64,000 nucleotides of DNA from Phytohabitans maris. Lineage in GTDB: Bacteria; Actinomycetota; Actinomycetes; Mycobacteriales; Micromonosporaceae. Position 1 is the stretch's first letter, and every line of letters begins with the position of its first letter. The notes beneath the pieces are model-generated. The model was not told where the DNA came from. It did not search any database and saw only the letters and a program-made list of their open reading frames with translations. The position numbers were made by a program, and so were the translations under genes. Positions 35,577 through 43,908 of this stretch are shown in pieces. The DNA lies in the NCBI RefSeq assembly GCF_031085175.1, contig NZ_JAVHUY010000051.1, forward strand, positions 1 to 64,000, written 5' to 3'.

Positions 35577-37386
35577 GGTCGCCCGCCTCCGCGCCGGCGT
35601 GCACGGCCGCCACCCAGCCGCTCGGCAGCAGAGGGCGCGCGGACTCGCGGGCGGCGAGCACCGCCTCGGCGACCGGCCGCCAGTCGGCGACGATGCCGAG
35701 GTCGACCGAGCCGAAGATCGGTGCCGTCGGGTCGGTGTTGACCGCGACGATCCGGCCGGCCCGGGCCACCCCGTTCAGGTGGGTCGACTTGCCGGCCAGG
35801 CCCAGCGCGAGATAGACGTCGGGGGCGATGCTGCGGCCGGTGATGCCGACCTGGCGGGCGTGCGGCAGCCAGCCGTTGTCGGTCACCGCCCGGCTGGCGG
35901 CGAGCTCGCCGCCGACCGCGGCGGCGAAGGCGTGCAGCAGGCGGTAGTCGGTGACCGCGACGCCCCGGCCGACCCCGACCACGACCCGCGCGGCGGCCAG
36001 CCGGTCCACGCCCACGTCGCGGCGCAGGGGTCCGTGACCGACCCGGCCGTCGACCGGCGCGGCGACCCGGGTCACCGGTACCGCGGCGCTGGGCCGGGGC
36101 ACCGGCACCGGCAGCACCCCGGGCCGGACGGTGGCGAGCTGGGTCGGGGTCCGCGCCCACACCGCGGCCCGGACCGCGCCGTTGGCCACCGGCTTCCAGC
36201 TGCGCAGGGCGGCGCCCTCGGTCAGGTCCAGGGCGACCGCGTCACCGGTCAGCCCGGCACCGAGCCTGGCCGCCACCCGGGCGGCGACCTCCCGCCCCCA
36301 GCTCGTACCCGGGGCCAGCAGCACCCGGGGCACGACGGTGGCGCACCAGCCGGCCAGGGCGTGGGCGGCCTGCGCCTCGGTCACGGCGCCGTCGACGAGC
36401 ACCGCGTCGTCGGCACCCCACGCGCCCACCCGCTCCACGGCCGGGTCGCCGGCCAGCAGGACGGCGGTGACCAGGCCGCCGTACGGTCCGGCCAGCCGGG
36501 CCGCCTCGCCGAGCAGCTCCCGGGTCAGCCGGCCGCGCTCGGGTTGCCCGACCACCACGAGCCGTGGGCCGTACGGCGCGGCGGCCGGCGACGGGACGGC
36601 CGGTGCCGGCGGCCGGACGGACGGCGCGTCGAGCACCGCGAGCAGCCGGGACACCTGCGCGTCGAGGTCGCCGGTGACGACCACCCCGGCGCGCCGGGGC
36701 AGCGCGCCGTCGGCGAGCTCGCCGACCCACGTGGGGCTGCCGGCCGCGCCCCACGGCCCGGGGCCCAGGTCGGCCGCGCCGAGCCGGCGGACCCGCGCCC
36801 GCCAGGCTTCCGGGTCGGCGACCACCGGTACCTTGGCCGGGGCGCAGAGCCGTTCCGCGCAGGCCAGCACGGCGGGCAGCGCGACGGTGGACTCCCGGCT
36901 GCCCTCGTCGAGTTGGCACTGGGTCCACACGGTGCTCCCGTCGGTCCGCAGCTCCCGCACGGCGGCCAGGAACGGCAGCCCGGCCAGCTCGGCGACCTGC
37001 GGCCCCACCTGGCCGGTGTCCGCGTCGACCGAGTTCCGTCCGGTCAGCACGAGGTCGTACGGTCCGGTCCGGTCCAGCGCGGCGACCAGGGCGCGGGCGG
37101 TGGCCAGGGTGTCCGAGCCGGCGAAGGCCGGATCGGTGATCAGCACCGCGTCGTCGGCGCCCCAGGCGAGCGACTCGACGAGGACCGCCTCGGCGGACGG
37201 CGGCCCCATCGTGAACACGGTGCAGGTGCCGCCGCTCTCCCGGGCCAGCTCGACCCCCTTGGCGACCGCCCGGCGGCAATGCGGATTGATCTCGCTCGGT
37301 ACGCCGTCGCGGCGCAGCCGGCCGTCGGGGCCGAGGGCCAGCCCGTCGGTGAGCGGCACCTGCTTGATCAGTACGGCGATGCGCAC
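35563..37386 (-). CDS. Fused electron-transfer flavoprotein, beta-alpha single chain
   Basis: A 607-residue protein that starts as ETF beta/FixA (VRIAVLIKQVPLTDGLALGP, 'EINPHCRRAVAKGVELARES', DLVLTGRNSVDADTGQVGPQ, about residues 1-255). From about 272 it continues as ETF alpha/FixB, ending in the FAD-binding region (RAVTDNGWLPHARQVGITGR, 'SIAPDVYLALGLAGKSTHLN', VNTDPTAPIFGSVDLGIVAD). ETF subunits are normally separate genes; here the frame is continuous without a stop. It accepts electrons from a flavin dehydrogenase, but none is in the operon except the HpaB-fold protein. GTG 37386 has GAGGAGG 7 bases upstream. Confidence 0.9.
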   Translation of the reverse strand: MRIAVLIKQVPLTDGLALGPDGRLRRDGVPSEINPHCRRAVAKGVELARESGGTCTVFTMGPPSAEAVLVESLAWGADDAVLITDPAFAGSDTLATARALVAALDRTGPYDLVLTGRNSVDADTGQVGPQVAELAGLPFLAAVRELRTDGSTVWTQCQLDEGSRESTVALPAVLACAERLCAPAKVPVVADPEAWRARVRRLGAADLGPGPWGAAGSPTWVGELADGALPRRAGVVVTGDLDAQVSRLLAVLDAPSVRPPAPAVPSPAAAPYGPRLVVVGQPERGRLTRELLGEAARLAGPYGGLVTAVLLAGDPAVERVGAWGADDAVLVDGAVTEAQAAHALAGWCATVVPRVLLAPGTSWGREVAARVAARLGAGLTGDAVALDLTEGAALRSWKPVANGAVRAAVWARTPTQLATVRPGVLPVPVPRPSAAVPVTRVAAPVDGRVGHGPLRRDVGVDRLAAARVVVGVGRGVAVTDYRLLHAFAAAVGGELAASRAVTDNGWLPHARQVGITGRSIAPDVYLALGLAGKSTHLNGVARAGRIVAVNTDPTAPIFGSVDLGIVADWRPVAEAVLAARESARPLLPSGWVAAVHAGAEAGDRGHD

Positions 37387-37409
37387 TCGGGGTCCTCCTC
37401 GCTCGAGGT

Positions 37410-38636
37410 TCACAGTTGGGTCAGCACGGGAGGCAGCTTGTTGACCGAGCGCGCGCCGTCCGGGGTGATGACGAAGGTGTCCCCGATGAACACGCCCCGC
37501 CGCACGTCCGCCGTACACGGGTGGATCTCCACGCAGCAGGCCATGTTCGGTTCGAGCACGATGTCTTTGTCCGGACGGTGCGAGGTGCCGACGAACGGAC
37601 CGGCGTCGATCGGGTTGAACACGCCGTGCACCAGCGGCGCGACGATCTGGTACCCCCGGTCCACGATCACCTGGCCGGCGGCGCGCAGCTCCTTCGCCGT
37701 ACAGCCGGGTTTGAGCGCCGCCACGACCTGCTGGTACGCGGTGAACATCACGTCCAACAGGTCCTCGCACTCCGGGCTGGGCGGGCCGAAGATGATGGGT
37801 TTGCCGGTCTGCGCCTCGTACCCGTGCGCCTCCCGGGCGCCGAGCTCCAGCAGCAGCACGTCGCCGGTGGCGACGGTCCGGTCGATCGGGCGAGGGCGCT
37901 GGAAGCCGCTGACCGGGTGGTACATCGACTCGGACGCGGCCAGGACCATGGTCGGGATCTCGCCGCCCTCGCGGGCGAAGGTGTCGTAGATAATGGCGAA
38001 CAGGTCCCGCTCGGCCATGCCCGGCCGCAGGTTGTCGATGACGGCCTGTACCGCGCAGTCGCCGATCCGGCCGGCCTCCTCCAGGCAGGCGAGCTCCTCG
38101 TCGGAGAGGACCAGCCGCAGCTTCCAGAACTCGTCGGAGAACTCGGCGAACCGGGCCCGCGGAAACGCCTCCGCCAGGGCGGCGTGGTGGTCGGCCGGGA
38201 TCGAGAGCCAGGGCGCCGGCCGGACGATACCGATCCGCCCGGACTCGAGCCCCAGCTCGCGCAGCCGCTCGACCACGATCACCGAGGTGTTCAGCGCGCC
38301 GCGCACGTCGGGGATCACCGAGCGGGCGATCCGGTCTGGCAGCCGCGCGTTCAACCCGAGGATGGCCAGGGTCGGCTCGCCCTCGCGCGGGAAGATCACG
38401 TACGCGTCGAGCTCCATGGTGCCGATGAAGTTGGAGAGCCAGCGGACGTTGGCCCAGCCCCGCTCCCACAGCGCGCAGGTGCCGCTGATCAGCAGGCAGT
38501 CCAGGTCGTTGTCGGCCAGAAAGCCGCGGACCAGGTCGTGCCGGCGGGCGAACTCGGCCGCCGAGAAGGTCGGCCAGGGGTAGTCCTCCCGGTGCAGCTC
38601 GTGCTCGTACCGGATGATTTTGTGGGTGGTCGACAT
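37410..38636 (-). CDS. M24 'pita-bread' family hydrolase, creatinase-like
   Basis: A 408-residue two-domain protein of the creatinase/prolidase superfamily (N-domain with 'NDLDCLLISGTCALWERGWA', C-domain with 'EELACLEEAGRIGDCAVQAV'). Metallopeptidase ligands are not conserved: the first Asp is Glu in VLLLELGAREAHGYEAQTGK, the second Asp position is Gln, the last Glu is Gly in GVFIGDTFVI. His in APLVHGVF and Glu in CCVEIHP remain. This fits a metal-free, creatinase-type C-N hydrolase better than an aminopeptidase. ATG 38636 starts MSTTHKII. Confidence 0.82.
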   Translation of the reverse strand: MSTTHKIIRYEHELHREDYPWPTFSAAEFARRHDLVRGFLADNDLDCLLISGTCALWERGWANVRWLSNFIGTMELDAYVIFPREGEPTLAILGLNARLPDRIARSVIPDVRGALNTSVIVVERLRELGLESGRIGIVRPAPWLSIPADHHAALAEAFPRARFAEFSDEFWKLRLVLSDEELACLEEAGRIGDCAVQAVIDNLRPGMAERDLFAIIYDTFAREGGEIPTMVLAASESMYHPVSGFQRPRPIDRTVATGDVLLLELGAREAHGYEAQTGKPIIFGPPSPECEDLLDVMFTAYQQVVAALKPGCTAKELRAAGQVIVDRGYQIVAPLVHGVFNPIDAGPFVGTSHRPDKDIVLEPNMACCVEIHPCTADVRRGVFIGDTFVITPDGARSVNKLPPVLTQL

Positions 38637-38652
38637 GCGGTCCCTCGTGTTC

Positions 38653-40230
38653 TCACCAGGCGGTGGCGGCGGCACCGCGCCGGCCGTCGGCGACGGCGTA
38701 CAGGCCGGTGCAGGGGGTGTGTCCGACGACCGTGGCGCTGCCGAAGAGGTCGTCGTCGGCGCAGTTCTCGCTGATCCGGACGTCGTACCCGAGGTCGCGC
38801 AGCCGGTCGGCGGTCCGGCCCGGCAGCCCGGGCTCCAGGTAGAGGGTGCTGTCCTCGGCGTAGCGCCGGGGGGTGCCGTGCAGCCAGCGGGCGTGTTCGA
38901 CGGCGGCCAGCGGGCCCATCCCGTGGTCGACGAGGTTGGTCAGGATCTGGAAGTTGGTCTGCACCTGCCCCCGGCCGCCGGGGGTCGCACCGGCGATGAC
39001 CACCCGGTCGTGCCGCTTGACGAGGTAGGCGTTGAGGGTGTGCGGCGGCCGGGCGCCGGGCACGAAGCGGGGGCCCGGCTGGTCGCCGAGCCGCAGCGTG
39101 GCGAGCCGGTCGTTGAGGAGCACGCCGGTACCGTCGACGAGCTCCCGGGAGCCGAACGCGTTGAACAGGCTGTGGATCATCGTCACCGTCAGTCCGGCGG
39201 CGTCGGTCACCGCCAGGCAGGTGGTGTCGGTGCCGCCGGCCACCGGTACGGACTGCCGCTGAGGCAGGTCGGGCAGCCGGTCCCGCCAGTACGCGGCGCG
39301 GGCGTCGGCGAGCTGCTCATCGGGTCCGGTGAGGCCGGACGGTCCACCCGGCAGATCCGCGAAGGCGGCCAGCTTGCAGCGCACCATCAGGTCGATCAGC
39401 TCGGGGGTGCCCGGCCGCAGCGCGGCGAGGTCGAACCGCTCGACGATCCGGAGCGCGGCGAGCATCGCCACGCCGAGCGACACCGGCGGGGTCTGGTAGA
39501 CCTGGTAGCCCCGGTAGTCGATCGACAGCGGTGCCACCCAGGCCGCCTCGTGCCGGGCGAGGTCGGCCCGGTCGAGCAGGCCGCCCCGCTCGCCCAGGTG
39601 GGCGCTCAGCCGGTCGGCGAATTCGCCCTGGTAGAACCACTCGGCGCCGAACCGGCCCAGCGCCTCCAGGGTGTGCCCGAGGTCGGGCTGGCTGAACATC
39701 GCCCCCGGCGTACCCCCGTTGCGGTCCAGCAGCGCGGCGAGCTGGGGGTGGTCGGCGAGGGCGGGACGCACCTCGGCCAGCGCCCGGGCGAGCCGCGCGT
39801 CGATCTGGAAGCCGTCGTAGGCCAGCTTGATCGCCGGACCGAGCAGCTCGGACAGCGGCCGGGAGCCGAACCGGTCGGCCGCGAGCTGCCACGCCATCGG
39901 CAGCCCGGGCACCGCGACGGAGAGCGGGCCGAAGCGCGGCACCTGGTCGAGTCCGTTCAGCTGCGGGCCGGTACGGGCGGGCGCGGCGCCGCTGCCGTTG
40001 AGCGCGACGACGCCGGCCTCCTCGTGGTGCAGCAGCATGAACATGTCGCCGCCCACCCCGCACCACGGGAACTCCACGACGCACTGGACGGCCGAGGCGG
40101 CGATGGCGGCGTCGACCGCGGTGCCACCGGCCGCCAGGACCTCGACGGCGGCGGTCGCCGCCGGCGCGCTGCCGGCGGCGACAGCACCGCGGTAGCCGTG
40201 GGCGATCGACCCCCGCGGTACGCCGGTCAA
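38653..40230 (-). CDS. Gamma-glutamyltransferase/acylase-family Ntn hydrolase
   Basis: A 525-residue GGT-family protein. The self-cleavage site and catalytic Thr lie in GGTDTTCLAVTDAAGLTVTM, followed by 'NAFGSRELVDGTGVLLNDR' and the conserved 'ATPGGRGQVQTNFQ'. The N-terminal 'AATAAVEVLAAGGTAVDAAI' and 'CGVGGDMFMLLHHEEAG' are also typical. It could remove a gamma-glutamyl or other acyl group from an imported conjugate. No signal peptide is visible, so it is likely cytoplasmic. The start is taken as TTG 40230, which overlaps the amidohydrolase stop (TTGA); the RBS is weak, so the start is uncertain. Confidence 0.82.
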   Translation of the reverse strand: MTGVPRGSIAHGYRGAVAAGSAPAATAAVEVLAAGGTAVDAAIAASAVQCVVEFPWCGVGGDMFMLLHHEEAGVVALNGSGAAPARTGPQLNGLDQVPRFGPLSVAVPGLPMAWQLAADRFGSRPLSELLGPAIKLAYDGFQIDARLARALAEVRPALADHPQLAALLDRNGGTPGAMFSQPDLGHTLEALGRFGAEWFYQGEFADRLSAHLGERGGLLDRADLARHEAAWVAPLSIDYRGYQVYQTPPVSLGVAMLAALRIVERFDLAALRPGTPELIDLMVRCKLAAFADLPGGPSGLTGPDEQLADARAAYWRDRLPDLPQRQSVPVAGGTDTTCLAVTDAAGLTVTMIHSLFNAFGSRELVDGTGVLLNDRLATLRLGDQPGPRFVPGARPPHTLNAYLVKRHDRVVIAGATPGGRGQVQTNFQILTNLVDHGMGPLAAVEHARWLHGTPRRYAEDSTLYLEPGLPGRTADRLRDLGYDVRISENCADDDLFGSATVVGHTPCTGLYAVADGRRGAAATAW

Positions 40231-41480
40231 CTGTCCGCGCCCTGAGCGGCCGCCACGGTGGCTTCCGGAGCCGGCGAGTCCCAGGGGGTACTGAGCAGGC
40301 GCAGGTAGCGGATCGCGTTCTCGCCCATGAGCTTGCGGGTCGCCGACTCGCCGATGGTGTCGCGCCAGGCGATCACGTGGTCGGTGTGGTCCGGGAACAT
40401 GCACTCCGGGTGCGGGAAGTCCGAGGAGTACATGAGCACGTCCTCGCCGAGCACGTCGATCGTCGACCTGGTGAGCTGGGGTCCCTCGTGCGCCTCGATC
40501 GCGCAGAAGACCTTGCCCATCTGCACGTACTCCAGCGGGGTGTGCTTGAGGTCGTCCCGGACGCCGCCCTTGACGTACGACACCTGGCTGGTGAGCCGGA
40601 CGATCCAATGGGCCAGCCAGCTGTGGCCGGTCTCGACGGTGGCGATCCGCAGGCTCGGGTAGCGGTCCAGCATCCCGCTGATCAGCACGTACGAGATGAG
40701 CCGCTGGGCGCCCCAGACGTGCGCGGCGGTCCGGGCGACCACCGGGTTGTCCCAGATGTCCCGGTAACCGGGGAAGTACGGGGGCTCGTAGAAGAAGCTG
40801 TGGTGCAGCAGCGGCAGGTCCGCCTCGTCCATCGCCTCGAAGATGGGCGCGAGGTCCGGGTCGTCGACCGGCAGGCCCTCGGGCAGCAGCGGCCAGACCG
40901 CCGCGACCCAGTCCTCACCGGCCAGCTCGCGGATCGTCTTGGCGGCCCACTGCGGGTCGTTGCCGGGCGCGAGGATCAGACCCTTGAGCCGGCGCGGATC
41001 GGCCGAACAGAAGTCGGCCTGGTACCGGTGGTACGAGCGGTACAGCCCGAGGGCCAGTTCCGGGTCGAGCGCGGTGCTGCCGGGCGCCCACGGGGCCGGG
41101 ATGAGCACGTTGATGTCGACGCCCTCGATGTCCATGTCCAGCAGCCGGCCGTGCGAGTTGTCGTGCTGGATCCGGTCGCGGGGCTTGCCTTTGGCGAGGT
41201 TTTCCACCCGACCCTCCAGCGCGCCCTTGCTGCCGGCACCGGTCCGCTCCACCTCGCCGGACTTCATACCGGCGACCCGCTTGTACGGCCGGGGGTCGAC
41301 CCGGAGCACCTCGTACGGCTCGGTGGGGTGGCCGCGGCCAGGGACCGGAGTCATGGTGCGGGTGTACGGCGCCAGCTCGTCCTTGCGGTCGAGCAGTCCA
41401 CGGTCGGCGTAGCGCAGCAGCACCTCCAGCGAGGGCGTCACGTGGGTGTCCACGTCGACGACCCGGTACCCGTCTCTCAT
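40227..41480 (-). CDS. Amidohydrolase-2 (ACMSD-like) family protein, first gene of operon E
   Basis: A 417-residue metal-dependent hydrolase/decarboxylase: the D-x-H motif in YRVVDVDTHVTPSLEV, 'GRLLDMDIEGVDINVLIPAP', the His in LPLLHHSFFYEPP, the His in VETGHSWLAHW, and the Asp in MYSSDFPHPECMF. Members include ACMSD, gamma-resorcylate and related non-oxidative decarboxylases. ATG 41480 is chosen for GAAGGAG 8 bases upstream. A UbiD is also present, so the operon encodes two potential decarboxylases. Expression should start in the shared regulatory region 41481-41802. Confidence 0.87.
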   Translation of the reverse strand: MRDGYRVVDVDTHVTPSLEVLLRYADRGLLDRKDELAPYTRTMTPVPGRGHPTEPYEVLRVDPRPYKRVAGMKSGEVERTGAGSKGALEGRVENLAKGKPRDRIQHDNSHGRLLDMDIEGVDINVLIPAPWAPGSTALDPELALGLYRSYHRYQADFCSADPRRLKGLILAPGNDPQWAAKTIRELAGEDWVAAVWPLLPEGLPVDDPDLAPIFEAMDEADLPLLHHSFFYEPPYFPGYRDIWDNPVVARTAAHVWGAQRLISYVLISGMLDRYPSLRIATVETGHSWLAHWIVRLTSQVSYVKGGVRDDLKHTPLEYVQMGKVFCAIEAHEGPQLTRSTIDVLGEDVLMYSSDFPHPECMFPDHTDHVIAWRDTIGESATRKLMGENAIRYLRLLSTPWDSPAPEATVAAAQGADS

Positions 41481-41559
41481 CTCACTCGCTCCTTCGTCGG
41501 TCACTGGGCGGGCCCCGCGCCGTCCGCACGGCAGTCCCGGGGCCTCACGTTGTCACCAT

Positions 41560-41582
41560 GTCAGATGGTCTCATCGTCAGAC
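41560..41582. promoter_or_regulatory. GntR/FCD operator pair, minus-strand operon
   Basis: GTCAGAT (41560-41566) and GTCAGAC (41576-41582) lie 16 bases apart, about 80-102 bases upstream of the amidohydrolase start. GTCAGAC is the reverse complement of the GTCTGAC boxes before gntR, and the spacing is identical, so the same regulator dimers probably bind here. Confidence 0.6.
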
Positions 41583-41730
41583 ATTAGGCCGGGCCGCGCG
41601 GACCCGTCAAGGCGTCGCCCGCGCCGCCCTCGTACCCTCCCCACCGCGCGCCACCAGATGTTTCATTGAGATTTCCGATCCGGACAGCCTCTTGACGGCG
41701 CTTCCCAGAAGGCGCAACGTGTGGTAGTCA

Positions 41731-41741
41731 GTCTGTCAGAC
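41731..41741. promoter_or_regulatory. GntR/FCD operator, plus-strand operon
   Basis: GTCTGTCAGAC is a perfect 5-1-5 palindrome containing the same GTCAGAC box. A related GTCAGTC precedes it at 41727-41733. It lies about 62 bases before the chosen start of the GlcG/HbpS gene, where it could block or overlap the promoter. Confidence 0.55.
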
Positions 41742-41802
41742 AATGCGCCGTCCACCTGTGGCTGAACGTCCCGAGCCGCCCACCGATGTGGAGGGAGGAC
41801 CC

Positions 41803-42213
41803 GTGCTCGACTTCGACCGCGCACTTGAGTACGTGCTCCGGGCCAGGAAGATCGGGGCCGAGCTGGGTCTGCGGGTGACCGTCGCGGTGCACGACCCAGC
41901 CGGCCACCCCGTCCTCGTCGCCCGCGGCGGCGACAAGTGGCACGGCCCCTACATGGCGATGGGCAAGGCCCGCCTCGCCGCCGCCTTCCGTAAACCCACC
42001 TCGGTCCTGTTGGAAAACTGGCGGGACCGGCCGATGTTCCCCCTCAGCCTCACCGAGGTGCTGCCCGGCGGAGTGACCCTCAACCCGGGCGGCTACCCGA
42101 TCGTCGAGCACGGCGAGTTCGTGGGGGCCATAGGCGTCGGCGGCGGCTCGCCCGACCAGGACGAGCTTGTGGCGCGCCGCACGGTCGCCGAGCTGGCCGA
42201 CACCATCCCCTGA
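41803..42213 (+). CDS. GlcG/HbpS-family heme- or ligand-binding protein
   Basis: A 136-residue HbpS/GlcG protein: 'VTVAVHDPAGHPVLVARGGD' (the classic 'V.D..G.....R.DG' region), 'AMGKARLAAAFRKPTSVLLE', 'LPGGVTLNPGGYPIVEHGEF', and VGAIGVGGGSPDQDELVA. Start GTG 41803 follows a GGAGGGAGG run. An upstream ATG at 41743 would begin within 2 bases of the operator palindrome and is less likely. The family often accompanies degradation operons for small organic acids; a chaperone or ligand-sensing role is suspected. Confidence 0.8.
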   Translation: MLDFDRALEYVLRARKIGAELGLRVTVAVHDPAGHPVLVARGGDKWHGPYMAMGKARLAAAFRKPTSVLLENWRDRPMFPLSLTEVLPGGVTLNPGGYPIVEHGEFVGAIGVGGGSPDQDELVARRTVAELADTIP

Positions 42214-42347
42214 CCGGACCCACGGGACCCCCCGATCCCCACCGGGTCATGCACATACAGCGTCACCCGAATCCTGCGTCACCGACGCTGCCCCGACCGC
42301 GGCCCCCGTCACCCACTCCCCCAAGCGGATGCGAAACGAGGCCAACC

Positions 42348-43889
42348 ATGGACCATCACCGATCTGGCAGGCTGAGCTGTCTGCTCGCCACCGGCACCCT
42401 TTTGTTCGCTACCGCGGCCTGCGGCGGATCCACCGCCAGCGGCGGCGGCCAGGGACCCGCGGGACGTACCTCCGGAGACCTGGTGGTCGCCGTCGCCACC
42501 GAGCCGTCCACCCTGGACCCACAGCTCGTCAACGACCGCAGTTCCCGGATCGTGACCGACAACGTCTTCGAGACCCTGCTGGTCCGGGACGGTTCCGCGC
42601 AGATCCAGCCGAAGCTGGCCGACAGCTACGAGCGGGTGGACGACACCACCTGGCGGTTCGTCCTGCACCCGGGCGTCACGTTCCACGACGGCAGCCCGTT
42701 GGACGCCGACGCGGTGGTGTTCAGCATCGAACGCATCATCGACCCGGAATTCGACACCCAGCGCACCTCGTACACCGAGGGCATCGCGGGCGCCAAGAAG
42801 GTCGACGACCGGACCGTCGACATCCTCACCGACGGCAAGAACCCGGTGCTGCCGGCCGAGATGACCAGCATCCCGATGGTGTCCCCCGCTTCGGCGCAGC
42901 AGCAGTCCTTCGGTCACGAGGTGGTCGTCGGCACCGGACCGTACACGTTCAAGAGCTGGCAGCGTGGCCGGGAGATCCAGCTTGAGCGCCACGACGGGTA
43001 CTGGGCCGAGAAGCCCTCGATCCCCGCCTTCACCGTCCGGGTGGTGCCGGACGCGCAGACCGCCCTGTCCGCGCTCCAGGCCGGTGAGGTCGACCTCGTC
43101 TTCGACCTCTTCCCCGAGCAGTCCGCACTCGCCCCGCAGGTCAAGGAGGTCCAGGCCAGCGACTTCAGCTACGTCGCGTTCAACACCTACAAGAAGGAGC
43201 TGTCCGACCCGCGGGTACGGCGGGCGATGAACCTCGCCGTCGACAAGGAGAGCCTGGCCAAGACGATCTACCAGGGCCACGCCTCGCCGAACCAGGCACA
43301 GCACCTGGCCAAGGGGATGCTCGGCTTCAGCCCCGGCCTCGCCCCGTTCCCGTACGACCCGGAGCAGGCCAAGAGGCTGCTCGCGGAGGCCGGCTACCCG
43401 GACGGGTTCGACCTCGAACTGCACGTTCCGATCGGCCGGTACAGCAAGGGCGAGGAGAGCGCCGACTTCGTCGCCGCGGCCCTCGACGCTGTGGGTGTCC
43501 ACACCAAGGTGGTCAAGCACGACTGGAACGACTACCGCACCCTCGGCCGGGTCAAGGGCACCGAACAGGACGCCTTCGACCTGAAGTACGGCTGGAACTC
43601 CAACGAGTGGTTCGACGCGGCCCGGATCAAGTCGCACATCACCTGCGAGGGCGCGTCGAGCAAGTTCTGCAACAAGTCCGTGGACCAGCTTGTCGACGCC
43701 GGTGCCAACACCTTCGACCAGGCCGATCGCCAGCGCGACTACGAGCAGATGTGGGCCACGCTGCATGACGACCCGTACTCGATCTACCTGCTCCAGCAGC
43801 ACTACATCTTCGGCACCAGCAAGCGCCTGGTCTGGGATCCCCGGCCAGACGACGCGTACTTCGTCTCGACCATGAAGCTGACGAGCTGA
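42348..43889 (+). CDS. Extracellular solute-binding lipoprotein, family 5 (operon E)
   Basis: A 513-residue SBP_bac_5 protein. The signal peptide ends at lipobox 'ATAAC' with Cys25. Motifs: VVAVATEPSTLDPQLVNDRS, 'RFVLHPGVTFHDGSPLDADA', VGTGPYTFKSWQRGREIQLE, 'LAEAGYPDGFDLELHVPIGR'. ATG 42348 is chosen because upstream in-frame codons do not give a signal peptide. It is the receptor of the third importer and probably binds the substrate handled by the divergent operon. Confidence 0.92.
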   Translation: MDHHRSGRLSCLLATGTLLFATAACGGSTASGGGQGPAGRTSGDLVVAVATEPSTLDPQLVNDRSSRIVTDNVFETLLVRDGSAQIQPKLADSYERVDDTTWRFVLHPGVTFHDGSPLDADAVVFSIERIIDPEFDTQRTSYTEGIAGAKKVDDRTVDILTDGKNPVLPAEMTSIPMVSPASAQQQSFGHEVVVGTGPYTFKSWQRGREIQLERHDGYWAEKPSIPAFTVRVVPDAQTALSALQAGEVDLVFDLFPEQSALAPQVKEVQASDFSYVAFNTYKKELSDPRVRRAMNLAVDKESLAKTIYQGHASPNQAQHLAKGMLGFSPGLAPFPYDPEQAKRLLAEAGYPDGFDLELHVPIGRYSKGEESADFVAAALDAVGVHTKVVKHDWNDYRTLGRVKGTEQDAFDLKYGWNSNEWFDAARIKSHITCEGASSKFCNKSVDQLVDAGANTFDQADRQRDYEQMWATLHDDPYSIYLLQQHYIFGTSKRLVWDPRPDDAYFVSTMKLTS

Positions 43890-43908
43890 GCGGCGAGGGG
43901 CGTCCGAC

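Larger units (their letters stand above)
41481..41802. other. Divergent promoter region of the two catabolic operons
   Basis: These 322 bases separate the nine-gene minus-strand operon from the seven-gene plus-strand operon. They hold box pair 41560-41582 near the minus-strand promoter and the palindrome 41731-41741 near the plus-strand start. The central part (41583-41725) is AT-richer than the genes but shows no other repeat. Confidence 0.55.

Noticed and set aside
35563-38469. A 968-codon minus-strand open frame
   Set aside because: Only the part from GTG 37386 is real (fused ETF). The upstream part is the wrong-frame reading of the M24 gene, which has its own start, stop and clear homology.
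41743-41802. ATG 41743 as the start of the GlcG/HbpS gene
   Set aside because: It lies 2 bases after the operator palindrome, has no RBS, and the added 20 residues are Pro-rich and not family-like; GTG 41803 has a purine-rich GGAGGGAGG run just before it.
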